A stretch of DNA of 64,000 nucleotides from CALEMW01 sp035447065 (GTDB lineage Bacteria; Krumholzibacteriota; Krumholzibacteriia; LZORAL124-64-63). The position numbers and the translations under genes are program-made. The notes under the pieces were generated by a model. The model was given only the letters and a program-made list of their open reading frames with translations. It had not been told where the DNA came from and did not search any database. The stretch is taken from contig DAOTGJ010000004.1 in NCBI GenBank assembly GCA_035447065.1, positions 62,001 through 126,000 of the forward strand. The letters run 5' to 3'. Positions 44,234 through 52,664 of this stretch are shown piece after piece (position 1 is the first letter of the stretch; each line of letters begins with the position of its first letter).

Positions 44234-44941
44234 CTACTGCCAGCGCAGCAGCAGGGTCTTGGGGTCCAGCTCCATGTTCAGATCCGGAGCCTCGGGCTTG
44301 TCGTGATCCTTCAGGATGCGCACGTGCACGTGGGTGTGCTTGGGCTCCAGCAGGGTGATCACGTCCACCAGGTCGTCGTAGCGGGCCACGTCGGCGGGCA
44401 CGCCGCGCGCGTCCACCTCCTGGCCCTCGCGGTGAACCTGGGCCGAGGTCCAGACCTCCGCGTTCCAGCCGCCGGCCAGCTTCTTGACGCCCTCGATCTC
44501 CCAGCGCTCGCTGTGCTCGAAGCGCGGGGTGCCGTCCATGATCACCACGTCCGGCGTGAAGTGGGCGATGTCCTTGAGGAACTGCGCCGTCTCCTCCAGC
44601 TTCTCCAGCGTGAAGGTCTTGCGGTTGTAGACCAGGATCTGGCGGTTGCGCTCCAGCTCCAGGTGGAGCTGCAGGCGGTTCTCCAGGTGGAGGTTCTCCG
44701 CCATGAGGTTGAAGACCTCGTCGTAGAACGCGCGGAGCTTCTCCACGGGCTCCTCCGTGGAGATGTGCATGACCTTGCGGCCCTGCAGGAGGGCGTCCAC
44801 GGCCACGCCCACGAGGAACGCGGTCTTGCCCACGCCGGCCCGCGACAGCACCACGCCCAGGTTGCCCTGGCCCAGGCCGCCGTCCGTGGCCTTCTCGAAG
44901 ACGCGCAGCGGGCTGCGGAAACGGATATCCTTGGTGGTCAT
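44234..44941 (-). CDS. RecA/KaiC-like P-loop ATPase of unknown role
   Basis: A 235-residue single-domain ATPase. The Walker A loop is SRAGVGKTA (about residues 33-41), STEEP follows the next strand, and the Walker B strand is DVVIMDG. It lacks the second KaiC domain and any DNA-binding extension. It lies 10 bp downstream of fusA and 15 bp upstream of the PLP protein gene. I cannot name its function; RadA/KaiC-type regulatory or DnaB-like roles are possible. Confidence 0.72.
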   Translation of the reverse strand: MTTKDIRFRSPLRVFEKATDGGLGQGNLGVVLSRAGVGKTAFLVGVAVDALLQGRKVMHISTEEPVEKLRAFYDEVFNLMAENLHLENRLQLHLELERNRQILVYNRKTFTLEKLEETAQFLKDIAHFTPDVVIMDGTPRFEHSERWEIEGVKKLAGGWNAEVWTSAQVHREGQEVDARGVPADVARYDDLVDVITLLEPKHTHVHVRILKDHDKPEAPDLNMELDPKTLLLRWQ

Positions 44942-44951
44942 CGGGATCCCC

Positions 44952-47048
44952 CTACTTGTTACCCGCCGCCTTCTTCTCGGCGAACAGCTTGACCAGCTCC
45001 TCGGCCACGGCGGCCGGGGCGGGAGCGTACTTGGCGAACTCCATGGTGTACTCGGCCTTGCCCTGGGTGCCGGAGCGCAGGACGGTGGCGTAGCCGAACA
45101 TCTCGGCCAGCGGCACGTGGGCGTCGATGCGCACGAAGCCGTCGTCCTCGGTGGTGCCCAGCACGATGCCGCGCCGCTGCATGATGGTGCCCAGGATGTC
45201 GCCCTGGAACTCGGTGGGACCCTCCACCGACACCGTCATCAGGGGCTCCAGGGCGATGGGCCGGCCCTTGGGGTAGTACTCGCGGAAGCAGGCGCGGGCC
45301 GCGGCCTGGAAGGCCTGGTCCGAGGAGTCCACGGCGTGGTAGTTGCCGTCCTCCAGCACCACGTGCAGGCCCTGCACCGGGTGGCCCACGTAGGCGCCCT
45401 TGTCCAGCATGGCCAGGAAGCCCTTCTCCACCGCCGGGATGTACTCGGTGGGGATGTTGCCGCCCACCACCCGGCTCTCGAAGTGGAACTCGCCGTCGTC
45501 CGAGGGCTCCAGGAAGCCCTGGATCTTGGCGTACTGGCCCGAGCCGCCGGTCTGCTTGCGGTGCGTGTAGTCGAACTTGATCTGCTGGGTCAGGGTCTCG
45601 CGGTACGACACCTTGGGCTGGCCGGCGGTGACCTCGGCGCCGTACTCGCGGCGCATGCGCTCCAGATAGACTTCCAGATGCAGCTCGCCCATGCCCATGA
45701 TCAGCGTGTCGCCGGTCTCCTCGTCGTTCTTGGTGCGGAACGTGGGGTCTTCCTTGGTGAAGCGGCTGAGGGCCTTGGACAGGTTCTGCTGGGCCTTGTT
45801 GTCCGCGGGCACCACGGCCAGGGACACCACGGGCTCGGGCACGTGGATGCTGGAGACCGAGATGCGGTCGTCGCCGGAGGTGAACGTGTCGCCCGAGGCG
45901 CAGTCCACGCCGAAGAGGGCCACGATGTCGCCGCTGGCGGCGCCGTCGATGTCCTCCATCTGGCTGGCGTGCATGCGCACCAGGCGGCCCACCTTGACCT
46001 TCTTCCCCGTGCGGGAGTTGTAGATGGTGTCGCCCTTCTTGAGCAGACCCTGGTAGAGGCGGATGTAGGTGAGCTGGCCGTAGGGGCCGTCCTCCAGCTT
46101 GAAGGCGTGGGCGACCATGTCGTCCTCGTCCTTGTAGCTGAGCTGGAAGGTCTCCTCCTCGCCGCCGCGGGTCAGGCGGTGGGCCTCGTTCTCCACCTCG
46201 GTGGGGTCGGGCAGGTAGCGCACCACGGCGTCGAGCAGGAGCTGCACGCCGCGGTTCTTGTAGGCGCTGCCCATGAACACGGGCGTCAGCTCCTGGGCGA
46301 TGACGCCCTTGCGCACGGCGTCGTGGATCAGGTCCGCCGGCACCTCGCCCTCCAGGGCGGCCTCCATGAGCTCGTCCGAGAACATGCTGGCGGCGTCGAT
46401 GAGCTCCTCGCGCCGGGCCTCGGCCTCGGGCATGAGGTTGGCCGGGATCTCGCTCCAGATCAGCTTCTCGCCGTTCTCGCCCTCGAAGCGGCAGGCCTGC
46501 ATCTTGATGAGGTCCACCACGCCCTCGTGGTCGGCCTCCAGGCCCAGGGGGATCTGCATCATCACGGCGTTGTGGCGCAGCTTCTCGCGGAGCTGCTCGG
46601 TCACGCGCGCCGGGTTGGCGCCGGAGCGGTCGCACTTGTTGACGAAGGCGAGGCGAGGGACCTTGTAGCGCTTCATCTGCCGGTCCACGGTCATGGACTG
46701 GGACTGCACGCCGGCCACCGAGCACAGCACCAGCACGGCGCCGTCCAGCACGCGCAGGGCGCGCTCCACCTCGATGGTGAAGTCCACGTGGCCCGGGGTG
46801 TCGATGATGTTGATGTCGAACCCGTTCCACTGGGCGAAGGTGGCCGCCGAGGCGATGGTGATGCCGCGCTCGCGCTCCAGCTCCATGGAGTCCATGGTGG
46901 CGCCCACGCCGTCCTTGCCGCGGACCTCGTGGATGGCGTGGATCCGGCCGGTGTAGAACAGGATGCGCTCGGTCAGCGTGGTCTTGCCCGAGTCGATGTG
47001 GGCGCTGATCCCGATGTTCCTGAGTTTGTGGATGTCTCGCTTGCTCAT
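44952..47048 (-). CDS. fusA: elongation factor G, mitochondrial/spdEFG1-like
   Basis: A 698-residue translational GTPase. P-loop AHIDSGKT and switch motifs RGITI and DTPGHVDF are intact and domains II-V complete. The start NIGISAHIDSGKTTLTERIL with HEVRGKDGVGATMDSMELE closely resembles the mitochondrial EF-G1 branch and its bacterial spdEFG1 relatives, rather than ordinary fusA (AHIDAGKTTT). In bacteria with spd-type factors, EFG1 does translocation and a second factor does ribosome recycling. The gene is not in a rpsL-rpsG-tuf cluster here. A structured leader lies upstream. Confidence 0.93.
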   Translation of the reverse strand: MSKRDIHKLRNIGISAHIDSGKTTLTERILFYTGRIHAIHEVRGKDGVGATMDSMELERERGITIASAATFAQWNGFDINIIDTPGHVDFTIEVERALRVLDGAVLVLCSVAGVQSQSMTVDRQMKRYKVPRLAFVNKCDRSGANPARVTEQLREKLRHNAVMMQIPLGLEADHEGVVDLIKMQACRFEGENGEKLIWSEIPANLMPEAEARREELIDAASMFSDELMEAALEGEVPADLIHDAVRKGVIAQELTPVFMGSAYKNRGVQLLLDAVVRYLPDPTEVENEAHRLTRGGEEETFQLSYKDEDDMVAHAFKLEDGPYGQLTYIRLYQGLLKKGDTIYNSRTGKKVKVGRLVRMHASQMEDIDGAASGDIVALFGVDCASGDTFTSGDDRISVSSIHVPEPVVSLAVVPADNKAQQNLSKALSRFTKEDPTFRTKNDEETGDTLIMGMGELHLEVYLERMRREYGAEVTAGQPKVSYRETLTQQIKFDYTHRKQTGGSGQYAKIQGFLEPSDDGEFHFESRVVGGNIPTEYIPAVEKGFLAMLDKGAYVGHPVQGLHVVLEDGNYHAVDSSDQAFQAAARACFREYYPKGRPIALEPLMTVSVEGPTEFQGDILGTIMQRRGIVLGTTEDDGFVRIDAHVPLAEMFGYATVLRSGTQGKAEYTMEFAKYAPAPAAVAEELVKLFAEKKAAGNK

Positions 47049-47064
47049 CTCGTCCTCGCGGCCG

Positions 47065-47164
47065 CGCGGCGTTCCGGAACGCCGCGGTCAGTTCGGGTCC
47101 CCGGCCCCCGTGCGGGGGGCCGTGTGCGGAGCATAACATCGACGCCCGCCGGATGGCGGGCGTC
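47065..47164 (-). promoter_or_regulatory. triple-hairpin leader of fusA
   Basis: In transcript order three GC-rich hairpins follow each other: 47164-47141 (10-bp arms GACGCCCGCC/GGCGGGCGTC), 47122-47102 (CGGCCCCC/GGGGGCCG type), and 47086-47065, a perfect 22-bp palindrome ending 17 nt before the ATG and next to the ribosome binding site. They might regulate fusA translation, or the first may serve as a kbl-side terminator. Confidence 0.45.
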
Positions 47165-47177
47165 GGGCGGCAAAAAT

Positions 47178-47205
47178 ACGCCAAAAGGGGACGCGTGCAA
47201 GCTGT
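47178..47205 (-). promoter_or_regulatory. candidate fusA promoter
   Basis: TTGCAC, 16-bp spacer, TATTTT on the minus strand, placed before the three leader hairpins of fusA. Moderate match to the sigma-70 consensus. Confidence 0.45.
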
Positions 47206-47237
47206 TTTCTCGTTTTTTCACACGCCCTCCCCCTCGC

Positions 47238-48437
<1,200 letters not shown>

Positions 48438-48452
48438 GCCCCGCCTCCGCGC

Positions 48453-49472
48453 CTAGGTGTAGTAGGTCTTCATCTGGTCCAGGGTCTTCACGGGCACCTT
48501 GCCGGCCTGGCCGGCCTGGCCGAAGGCGATCATGCGCGCCTTGACCACCTCCGCCATGGCGGCGCGCGCGGGCTTCATGTAGTCGCGCGGGTCGAACTTG
48601 TCCGGGTGCTGGGCGAAGACCTTGCGGATGGCGCCGGTGATGGCCAGGCGGTTGTCCGTGTCCACGTTGATCTTGCGGACGCCGTGCTGGATGCCCTTCC
48701 GGATGGCCTCCACGGGCACGCCGTAGGTCTCGGGCATCCGGCCGCCGAACTCGTTGATGATGTCCACCAGCTCCTTGGGCACCGAGCTGCTGCCGTGCAT
48801 CACCAGGTGGGTGTTGGGCAGGCGGCGGTTGATCTCCTCGATGAGGTCCATCTTGAGCACGTCGCCGCCGGGCTTCTTGGTGAACTTGTAGGCGCCGTGG
48901 CTGGTGCCGATGGCCACGGCCAGGGCGTCGCAGCCCGTGTCGCGCACGAAGCGTTCGGCCTCGTCCGGATCGGTCAGGTGGGCCATGGCCTCGTCGCCCG
49001 AGAGGCCGGCGCCGTGGCCGTCCTCGATGCCGCCCAGGCAGCCGATCTCCGCCTCCACCGTCACGCCCAGGGCGTGGGCCCGCCGCACCACCTCGCTGGT
49101 GACCTTCACGTTGTACTCGTAGCTCGAGGGCGTCTTGCCGTCCTCCTGCAGCGAGCCGTCCATCATGACCGAGGTGAAGCCCTGGTCGATGGCGCTGAAG
49201 CACGTGGCCGGGCTGTTGCCGTGGTCCTGGTGCATGGCGATGGGGATGTTGGGATGCAGCTCCGCCGCCGCCAGCATGAGGTGGCGCAGGTAGTTGTCCT
49301 GGGAGTACGAGCGCGCGCCGCGGCTGGCCTGCACGATGACCGGGCTCTCGGTCTCCTCGGCGGCCTGCATGATGGACTGGATCTGCTCCATGTTGTTCAC
49401 GTTGAAGGCGCCGACGCCGTAGTCGTTCTCGGCCGCATGGTCCAGCAGGACCCGCATGGGGATCAGAGGCAT
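48453..49472 (-). CDS. fba: class II fructose-1,6-bisphosphate aldolase
   Basis: A 339-residue zinc aldolase. MHQDHGN contains the catalytic Asp and a zinc His; EAEIGCLGG, GTSHGAYKF (zinc His), VMHGSSSVP and INVDTDNRLA are the family blocks. It splits fructose-1,6-bisphosphate in glycolysis or forms it in gluconeogenesis. The length fits the long class II (CbbA-like) group. Its start lies 149 bp from tmRNA. Confidence 0.95.
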   Translation of the reverse strand: MPLIPMRVLLDHAAENDYGVGAFNVNNMEQIQSIMQAAEETESPVIVQASRGARSYSQDNYLRHLMLAAAELHPNIPIAMHQDHGNSPATCFSAIDQGFTSVMMDGSLQEDGKTPSSYEYNVKVTSEVVRRAHALGVTVEAEIGCLGGIEDGHGAGLSGDEAMAHLTDPDEAERFVRDTGCDALAVAIGTSHGAYKFTKKPGGDVLKMDLIEEINRRLPNTHLVMHGSSSVPKELVDIINEFGGRMPETYGVPVEAIRKGIQHGVRKINVDTDNRLAITGAIRKVFAQHPDKFDPRDYMKPARAAMAEVVKARMIAFGQAGQAGKVPVKTLDQMKTYYT

Positions 49473-49620
49473 GACGATCGCTCCCGGGTGGGTTGGGGTG
49501 GGCCGCCGACGCGAGCGGCGGCGTCATGGGCGCCAACATAAGACCATCCGGGCGGCGGTTCAACGTCGATCCGGACATGACGACGCCCGTCCGGAATCGG
49601 ATCCGGACGGGCGTGGAAGA

Positions 49621-49978
49621 TGGTGGAGGCGGCGGGAATCGAACCCGCGTCCAAGACCGGCTCCCTGACGACGTCTCCATGCGTAGTCACGGCTTGAATC
49701 TCGACTCACCGCTGGCGTCGTGACCTACCCACGGCTCGTCCAGTCTTCACTTAAAGTTTCGCCCGTCGCCAGAAGACGCTGCTCGGGGCTAGGCTCCGGA
49801 TGACGGCGCTCCGTCGGCCGGACCGGAGTCCCTCCGGCCGGGGAACGCGCTGCGCTATTTAGGCAGCGAGAGCGAAGTGCTCAGTGTCATTTGTTTTGTT
49901 TTCCAGTGTTTTACGAGATTCTGGGATCTCGGCATGCAGTCGGCAGTCCTCCGACCCCGTCGAAACCAGGTCGCCCCC
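49621..49978 (-). ncRNA. ssrA: tmRNA (transfer-messenger RNA)
   Basis: A 358-nt one-piece tmRNA. The 5' GGGGGCGA and 3' CGCCTCCACCA ends pair as the tRNA-like acceptor, with the T arm GCGGG-TTCGATT-CCCGC. The tag frame (minus strand, 49903 to 49859) gives ENKTNDTEHFALAA and ends TAA; the final ALAA is the usual degradation signal recognised by ClpXP. tmRNA rescues ribosomes stalled on broken mRNAs. A consensus promoter lies 20 bp upstream. Confidence 0.95.
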
Positions 49979-49979
49979 A

Positions 49980-50141
49980 TCAGGGTTGGGACAGGACCAG
50001 GATACATGCGGAGATGAAGCGTGTCAAAGAGGGACTGACGGCCGCGCCGTACTCACGCAAGCGAATTCCGTGCGGCGCGGCCGTCAGTCCCTCTTTGACA
50101 CGCGCCACCACCGAGTTTCCCTGGTCCTGTCCCGACCCTGA
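49980..50141. repeat. 162-bp inverted duplication carrying two -35 boxes
   Basis: Inner arms of 31 bp (50019-50049 and 50073-50103) are perfectly complementary across a 23-nt loop. Outer arms (49980-50001 and 50120-50141) match at 21 of 22 positions. Between inner and outer arms the sequence is unrelated. Both halves contain TTGACA: the left one drives ssrA, the right one faces away from it. The loop itself has a small CACG/CGTG stem. No transposase gene or target duplication is seen. Confidence 0.85.
49999..50027 (-). promoter_or_regulatory. promoter of ssrA
   Basis: TTGACA, 17-bp spacer, TATCCT on the minus strand, 20 bp upstream of the tmRNA 5' end. The -35 box lies in the inner arm of the inverted duplication and the -10 box at the edge of the outer arm. 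Confidence 0.8.
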
Positions 50142-50203
50142 AAGGGGCGGGTGGGGGCTGGCGCCGCCGCGGGGGCCGCAGGGAGTCTTGACCCGAGGTC
50201 TGG

Positions 50204-50980
50204 TCAGCGGTCCCGGGGGATGTAGGGGGCCAGGGCGATGGCCACGGATTGTTCCAGGAACTCGCCGGGTGCGACCAGGGCGGTGAGGTCCGGGATGGGG
50301 CGGCGGTGGATGGCCTGGTTGCCCGGGTCGTACTCGGCCTCCTCGGCCAGGGCCAGGCCGGCGCGGTTGAGCAGCAGGGTGGTGCCGTCGCGGTGGACCA
50401 CCTCCAGCAGGAGCGAGGCGGCGGGCACGGTGCCGTGCATGCGCACCTCGCGGGTCACCGGCTGGTTGATCACGTGGTAGCGGCGCTTCACGCCGTCCCA
50501 GGCGGCCACCTGCTCGCGGACCGGGGCCGCCACCTCCACCAGGGAGAGCAGCACCACATCGTCGAAATCCTGCTCGCGCTGGAGGCGGGACAGGACGGCG
50601 GCCAGCACGCTGTCGCGCTTGGCGGCGAGGAACTCGCCGGTGTGGGGGTCGAAGAGGCCGCCGGCGCCCTGCACGGCGCTGCGCCAGCGCGAGGTGAAGC
50701 GCTCGGGGTCCAGCAGCTCGCAGCCGTGGCTCGCCAGGCGCTGGGCGACGGCGGCGCCGAGCAGGTCGTAGCTGGCCGGGGCGCGGGTCTCGCCGAAGTG
50801 GACGTCCACGTCCGACACCACGAGGACGCGGCGGCCCGCGGCGGCGTCCACCCTGTCGGCGCGCCAGACGGCCTGGAAGCTGGGAGGGGCGCCCGCGCAG
50901 CCGGCGAGCAGGCAGAGGAGCAGGACGGCGAGCAGGCCCGCCGCGCCGAGAGCGCGGGCCGCGGGGCTGGGATGGGGCAC
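50204..50980 (-). CDS. lipoprotein of unknown function
   Basis: A 258-residue lipoprotein with lipobox LLAG-Cys28. The mature protein has a hydrophobic core strand RRVLVVSDVDVHFGETR, a Ser/Leu-rich helical part (SVLAAVLSRLQREQDFDDVVLLSLVEV) and a final YDPGNQAIHRRPIPDLTALV segment. The pattern resembles envelope lipoproteins that hold an alpha/beta domain, but I do not recognise a family. The start is GTG with GGAGG upstream. It stands alone between the inverted duplication and gdhA. Confidence 0.75.
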   Translation of the reverse strand: MPHPSPAARALGAAGLLAVLLLCLLAGCAGAPPSFQAVWRADRVDAAAGRRVLVVSDVDVHFGETRAPASYDLLGAAVAQRLASHGCELLDPERFTSRWRSAVQGAGGLFDPHTGEFLAAKRDSVLAAVLSRLQREQDFDDVVLLSLVEVAAPVREQVAAWDGVKRRYHVINQPVTREVRMHGTVPAASLLLEVVHRDGTTLLLNRAGLALAEEAEYDPGNQAIHRRPIPDLTALVAPGEFLEQSVAIALAPYIPRDR

Positions 50981-51079
50981 GGAGGACCTCCGGTGTCGTG
51001 CATGGGCCGGCTCGGCTTCCGGCCGCCCTCGCGGGCCTGGCCATGATAGCCCGCGCGCCCTCCCCCGCCAACAAGGAAA

Positions 51080-51109
51080 CCGGGCGGAGGTCCGAGGACC
51101 CCCGCCCGG
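51080..51109 (-). terminator. terminator of gdhA
   Basis: Arms CCGGGCGG and CCGCCCGG, with inner GGTCC/GGACC pairing, 25 bp after the gdhA stop, followed on the minus strand by TTTCCTT. Confidence 0.7.
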
Positions 51110-51133
51110 TCGTGGCTCAGGCCATGCTCCGGA

Positions 51134-52489
51134 TCAGACCACGCCCTGGTCCATCATCGAATCGGCCACCTTGAGGAAGCCGGCGATGTTGGCGCCGTTG
51201 ACGTAGTTGCCGGGGGTGCCGTAGGTCTGCGCGGTCTCGTACGAAGCCTTGTGGATGGACTTCATGATGCCGTGCAGGCGCTGGTCCACCTCCTCGCGGG
51301 TCCAGCTCAGACGCAGGCTGTTCTGGCTCATCTCCAGGCCGGAGACGGCCACGCCGCCGGCGTTGGCGGCCTTGCCCGGACCGTAGAGGATGCCGGCGTC
51401 GATGAACTGGTCCACGCCCGCGGGGACCGTGGGCATGTTGGCGCCCTCGCTCACCACGTAGACGCCGTTCTTCAGCAGGTTGGCGGCGTCCTTCTCGTTG
51501 ACCTCGTTCTGCGTGGCCGAGGGGAAGGCGCAGTCGGCCTTGTGGTCCCACAGCGGGTTGTGGTCCGCGCTGGCGTCCACCGGCGTGAAGGGCACCTTGT
51601 ACTTGTCGGCGTACTCCTTGATGCGGCCGCGCTTGACGTTCTTCAGGTTCATGATGAACGCCAGCTTCTCGCGGTCGATGCCGGCCTCGTCGTACACGTA
51701 GCCCGACGAGTCGGAAGCCGTGAGCACCTTGGCGCCCAGGTCCAGCAGCTTCTCGGCGGTGTACTGGTACACGTTGCCGGAGCCGGACACCAGGGCGGTC
51801 TTGCCCTCGAGGGTCTGGTTGCGGGTGGCGAGCATCTCGGCCGCGAAGTACACGGCGCCGTAGCCCGTGGCCTCCGGACGGATCAGCGAGCCGCCCCAGT
51901 TCAGGCCCTTGCCCGTGAGCACGCCCACGAACTCGTTGCGCACGCGCTTGTACTGGCCGAAGAGGTAGCCGATCTCGCGGCCGCCCACGCCGATGTCGCC
52001 GGCGGGCACGTCCGTGAACTGGCCGATGTGGCGGCAGAGCTCGGTCATGAAGCTCTGGCAGAAGCGCATCACTTCGTTGTCGCTCTTGCCCTTGGGATCG
52101 AAGTCCGAGCCGCCCTTGCCGCCGCCCATGGGCAGCGTGGTGAGGCTGTTCTTGAAGACCTGCTCGAAGGCCAGGAACTTCAGGATGCCCAGGTTCACGC
52201 TCGGGTGGAAGCGCAGGCCGCCCTTGTACGGGCCGATGGCGCTGTTCATCTCGATGCGGAAGCCGCGGTTGACCTGCACGTCGCCGTTGTCGTCCAGCCA
52301 GGGCACGCGGAACATGATCACGCGCTCGGGCTCGCAGATGCGTTCCAGGATCTTGGCCTTCCGGTACTCCGGCCTCTTCTCGAGGACCGGCCAGAGCGAG
52401 GTCGCGACCTCGTCGACAGCCTGGTGGAACTCCGGCTGCGCGGGGTTCTTGGCTTTGATCTGCTCCATGAAGGCCTTGATGTCGGACAT
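51134..52489 (-). CDS. gdhA: glutamate dehydrogenase (NADP-type, hexameric)
   Basis: A 451-residue enzyme of the usual GdhA length. GPYKGGLRFHP, PMGGGKGGSDFDPKG with the catalytic lysine, PAGDIGVGGREIGY and the nucleotide-binding VSGSGNVYQYTAEKL are present. It interconverts 2-oxoglutarate plus ammonia and glutamate. ATG 52489 has GGGAGAGG upstream. Because the lysine operon nearby consumes 2-oxoglutarate and yields glutamate, this enzyme could close that cycle, but the genes are not in one operon. The promoter is unclear; TTGCCT-N16-TACCTT lies about 70 bp upstream. Confidence 0.95.
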   Translation of the reverse strand: MSDIKAFMEQIKAKNPAQPEFHQAVDEVATSLWPVLEKRPEYRKAKILERICEPERVIMFRVPWLDDNGDVQVNRGFRIEMNSAIGPYKGGLRFHPSVNLGILKFLAFEQVFKNSLTTLPMGGGKGGSDFDPKGKSDNEVMRFCQSFMTELCRHIGQFTDVPAGDIGVGGREIGYLFGQYKRVRNEFVGVLTGKGLNWGGSLIRPEATGYGAVYFAAEMLATRNQTLEGKTALVSGSGNVYQYTAEKLLDLGAKVLTASDSSGYVYDEAGIDREKLAFIMNLKNVKRGRIKEYADKYKVPFTPVDASADHNPLWDHKADCAFPSATQNEVNEKDAANLLKNGVYVVSEGANMPTVPAGVDQFIDAGILYGPGKAANAGGVAVSGLEMSQNSLRLSWTREEVDQRLHGIMKSIHKASYETAQTYGTPGNYVNGANIAGFLKVADSMMDQGVV

Positions 52490-52664
52490 GTCTGCCTCTC
52501 CCGTGGTTTGGAGAACAGTTTCACGATCCGCAGGGAATCGCAACTTCTGGAAACGAGGTCAAAGGTAGGAAACGGGCAGGCGAAGGCAAGGAAAAACCCG
52601 ACCTTTAACAGGCGTTAAGTCCATACGGGAAAATGAAATAGCATCGTTTTCATCCGCATGCGTG

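Noticed and set aside
52490..52664. Bacteroidetes-type promoter (TACCTTTG) upstream of gdhA
   Set aside because: The match TAnnTTTG is present but isolated. Other promoters of the window follow the sigma-70 pattern, so I give it no separate entry.
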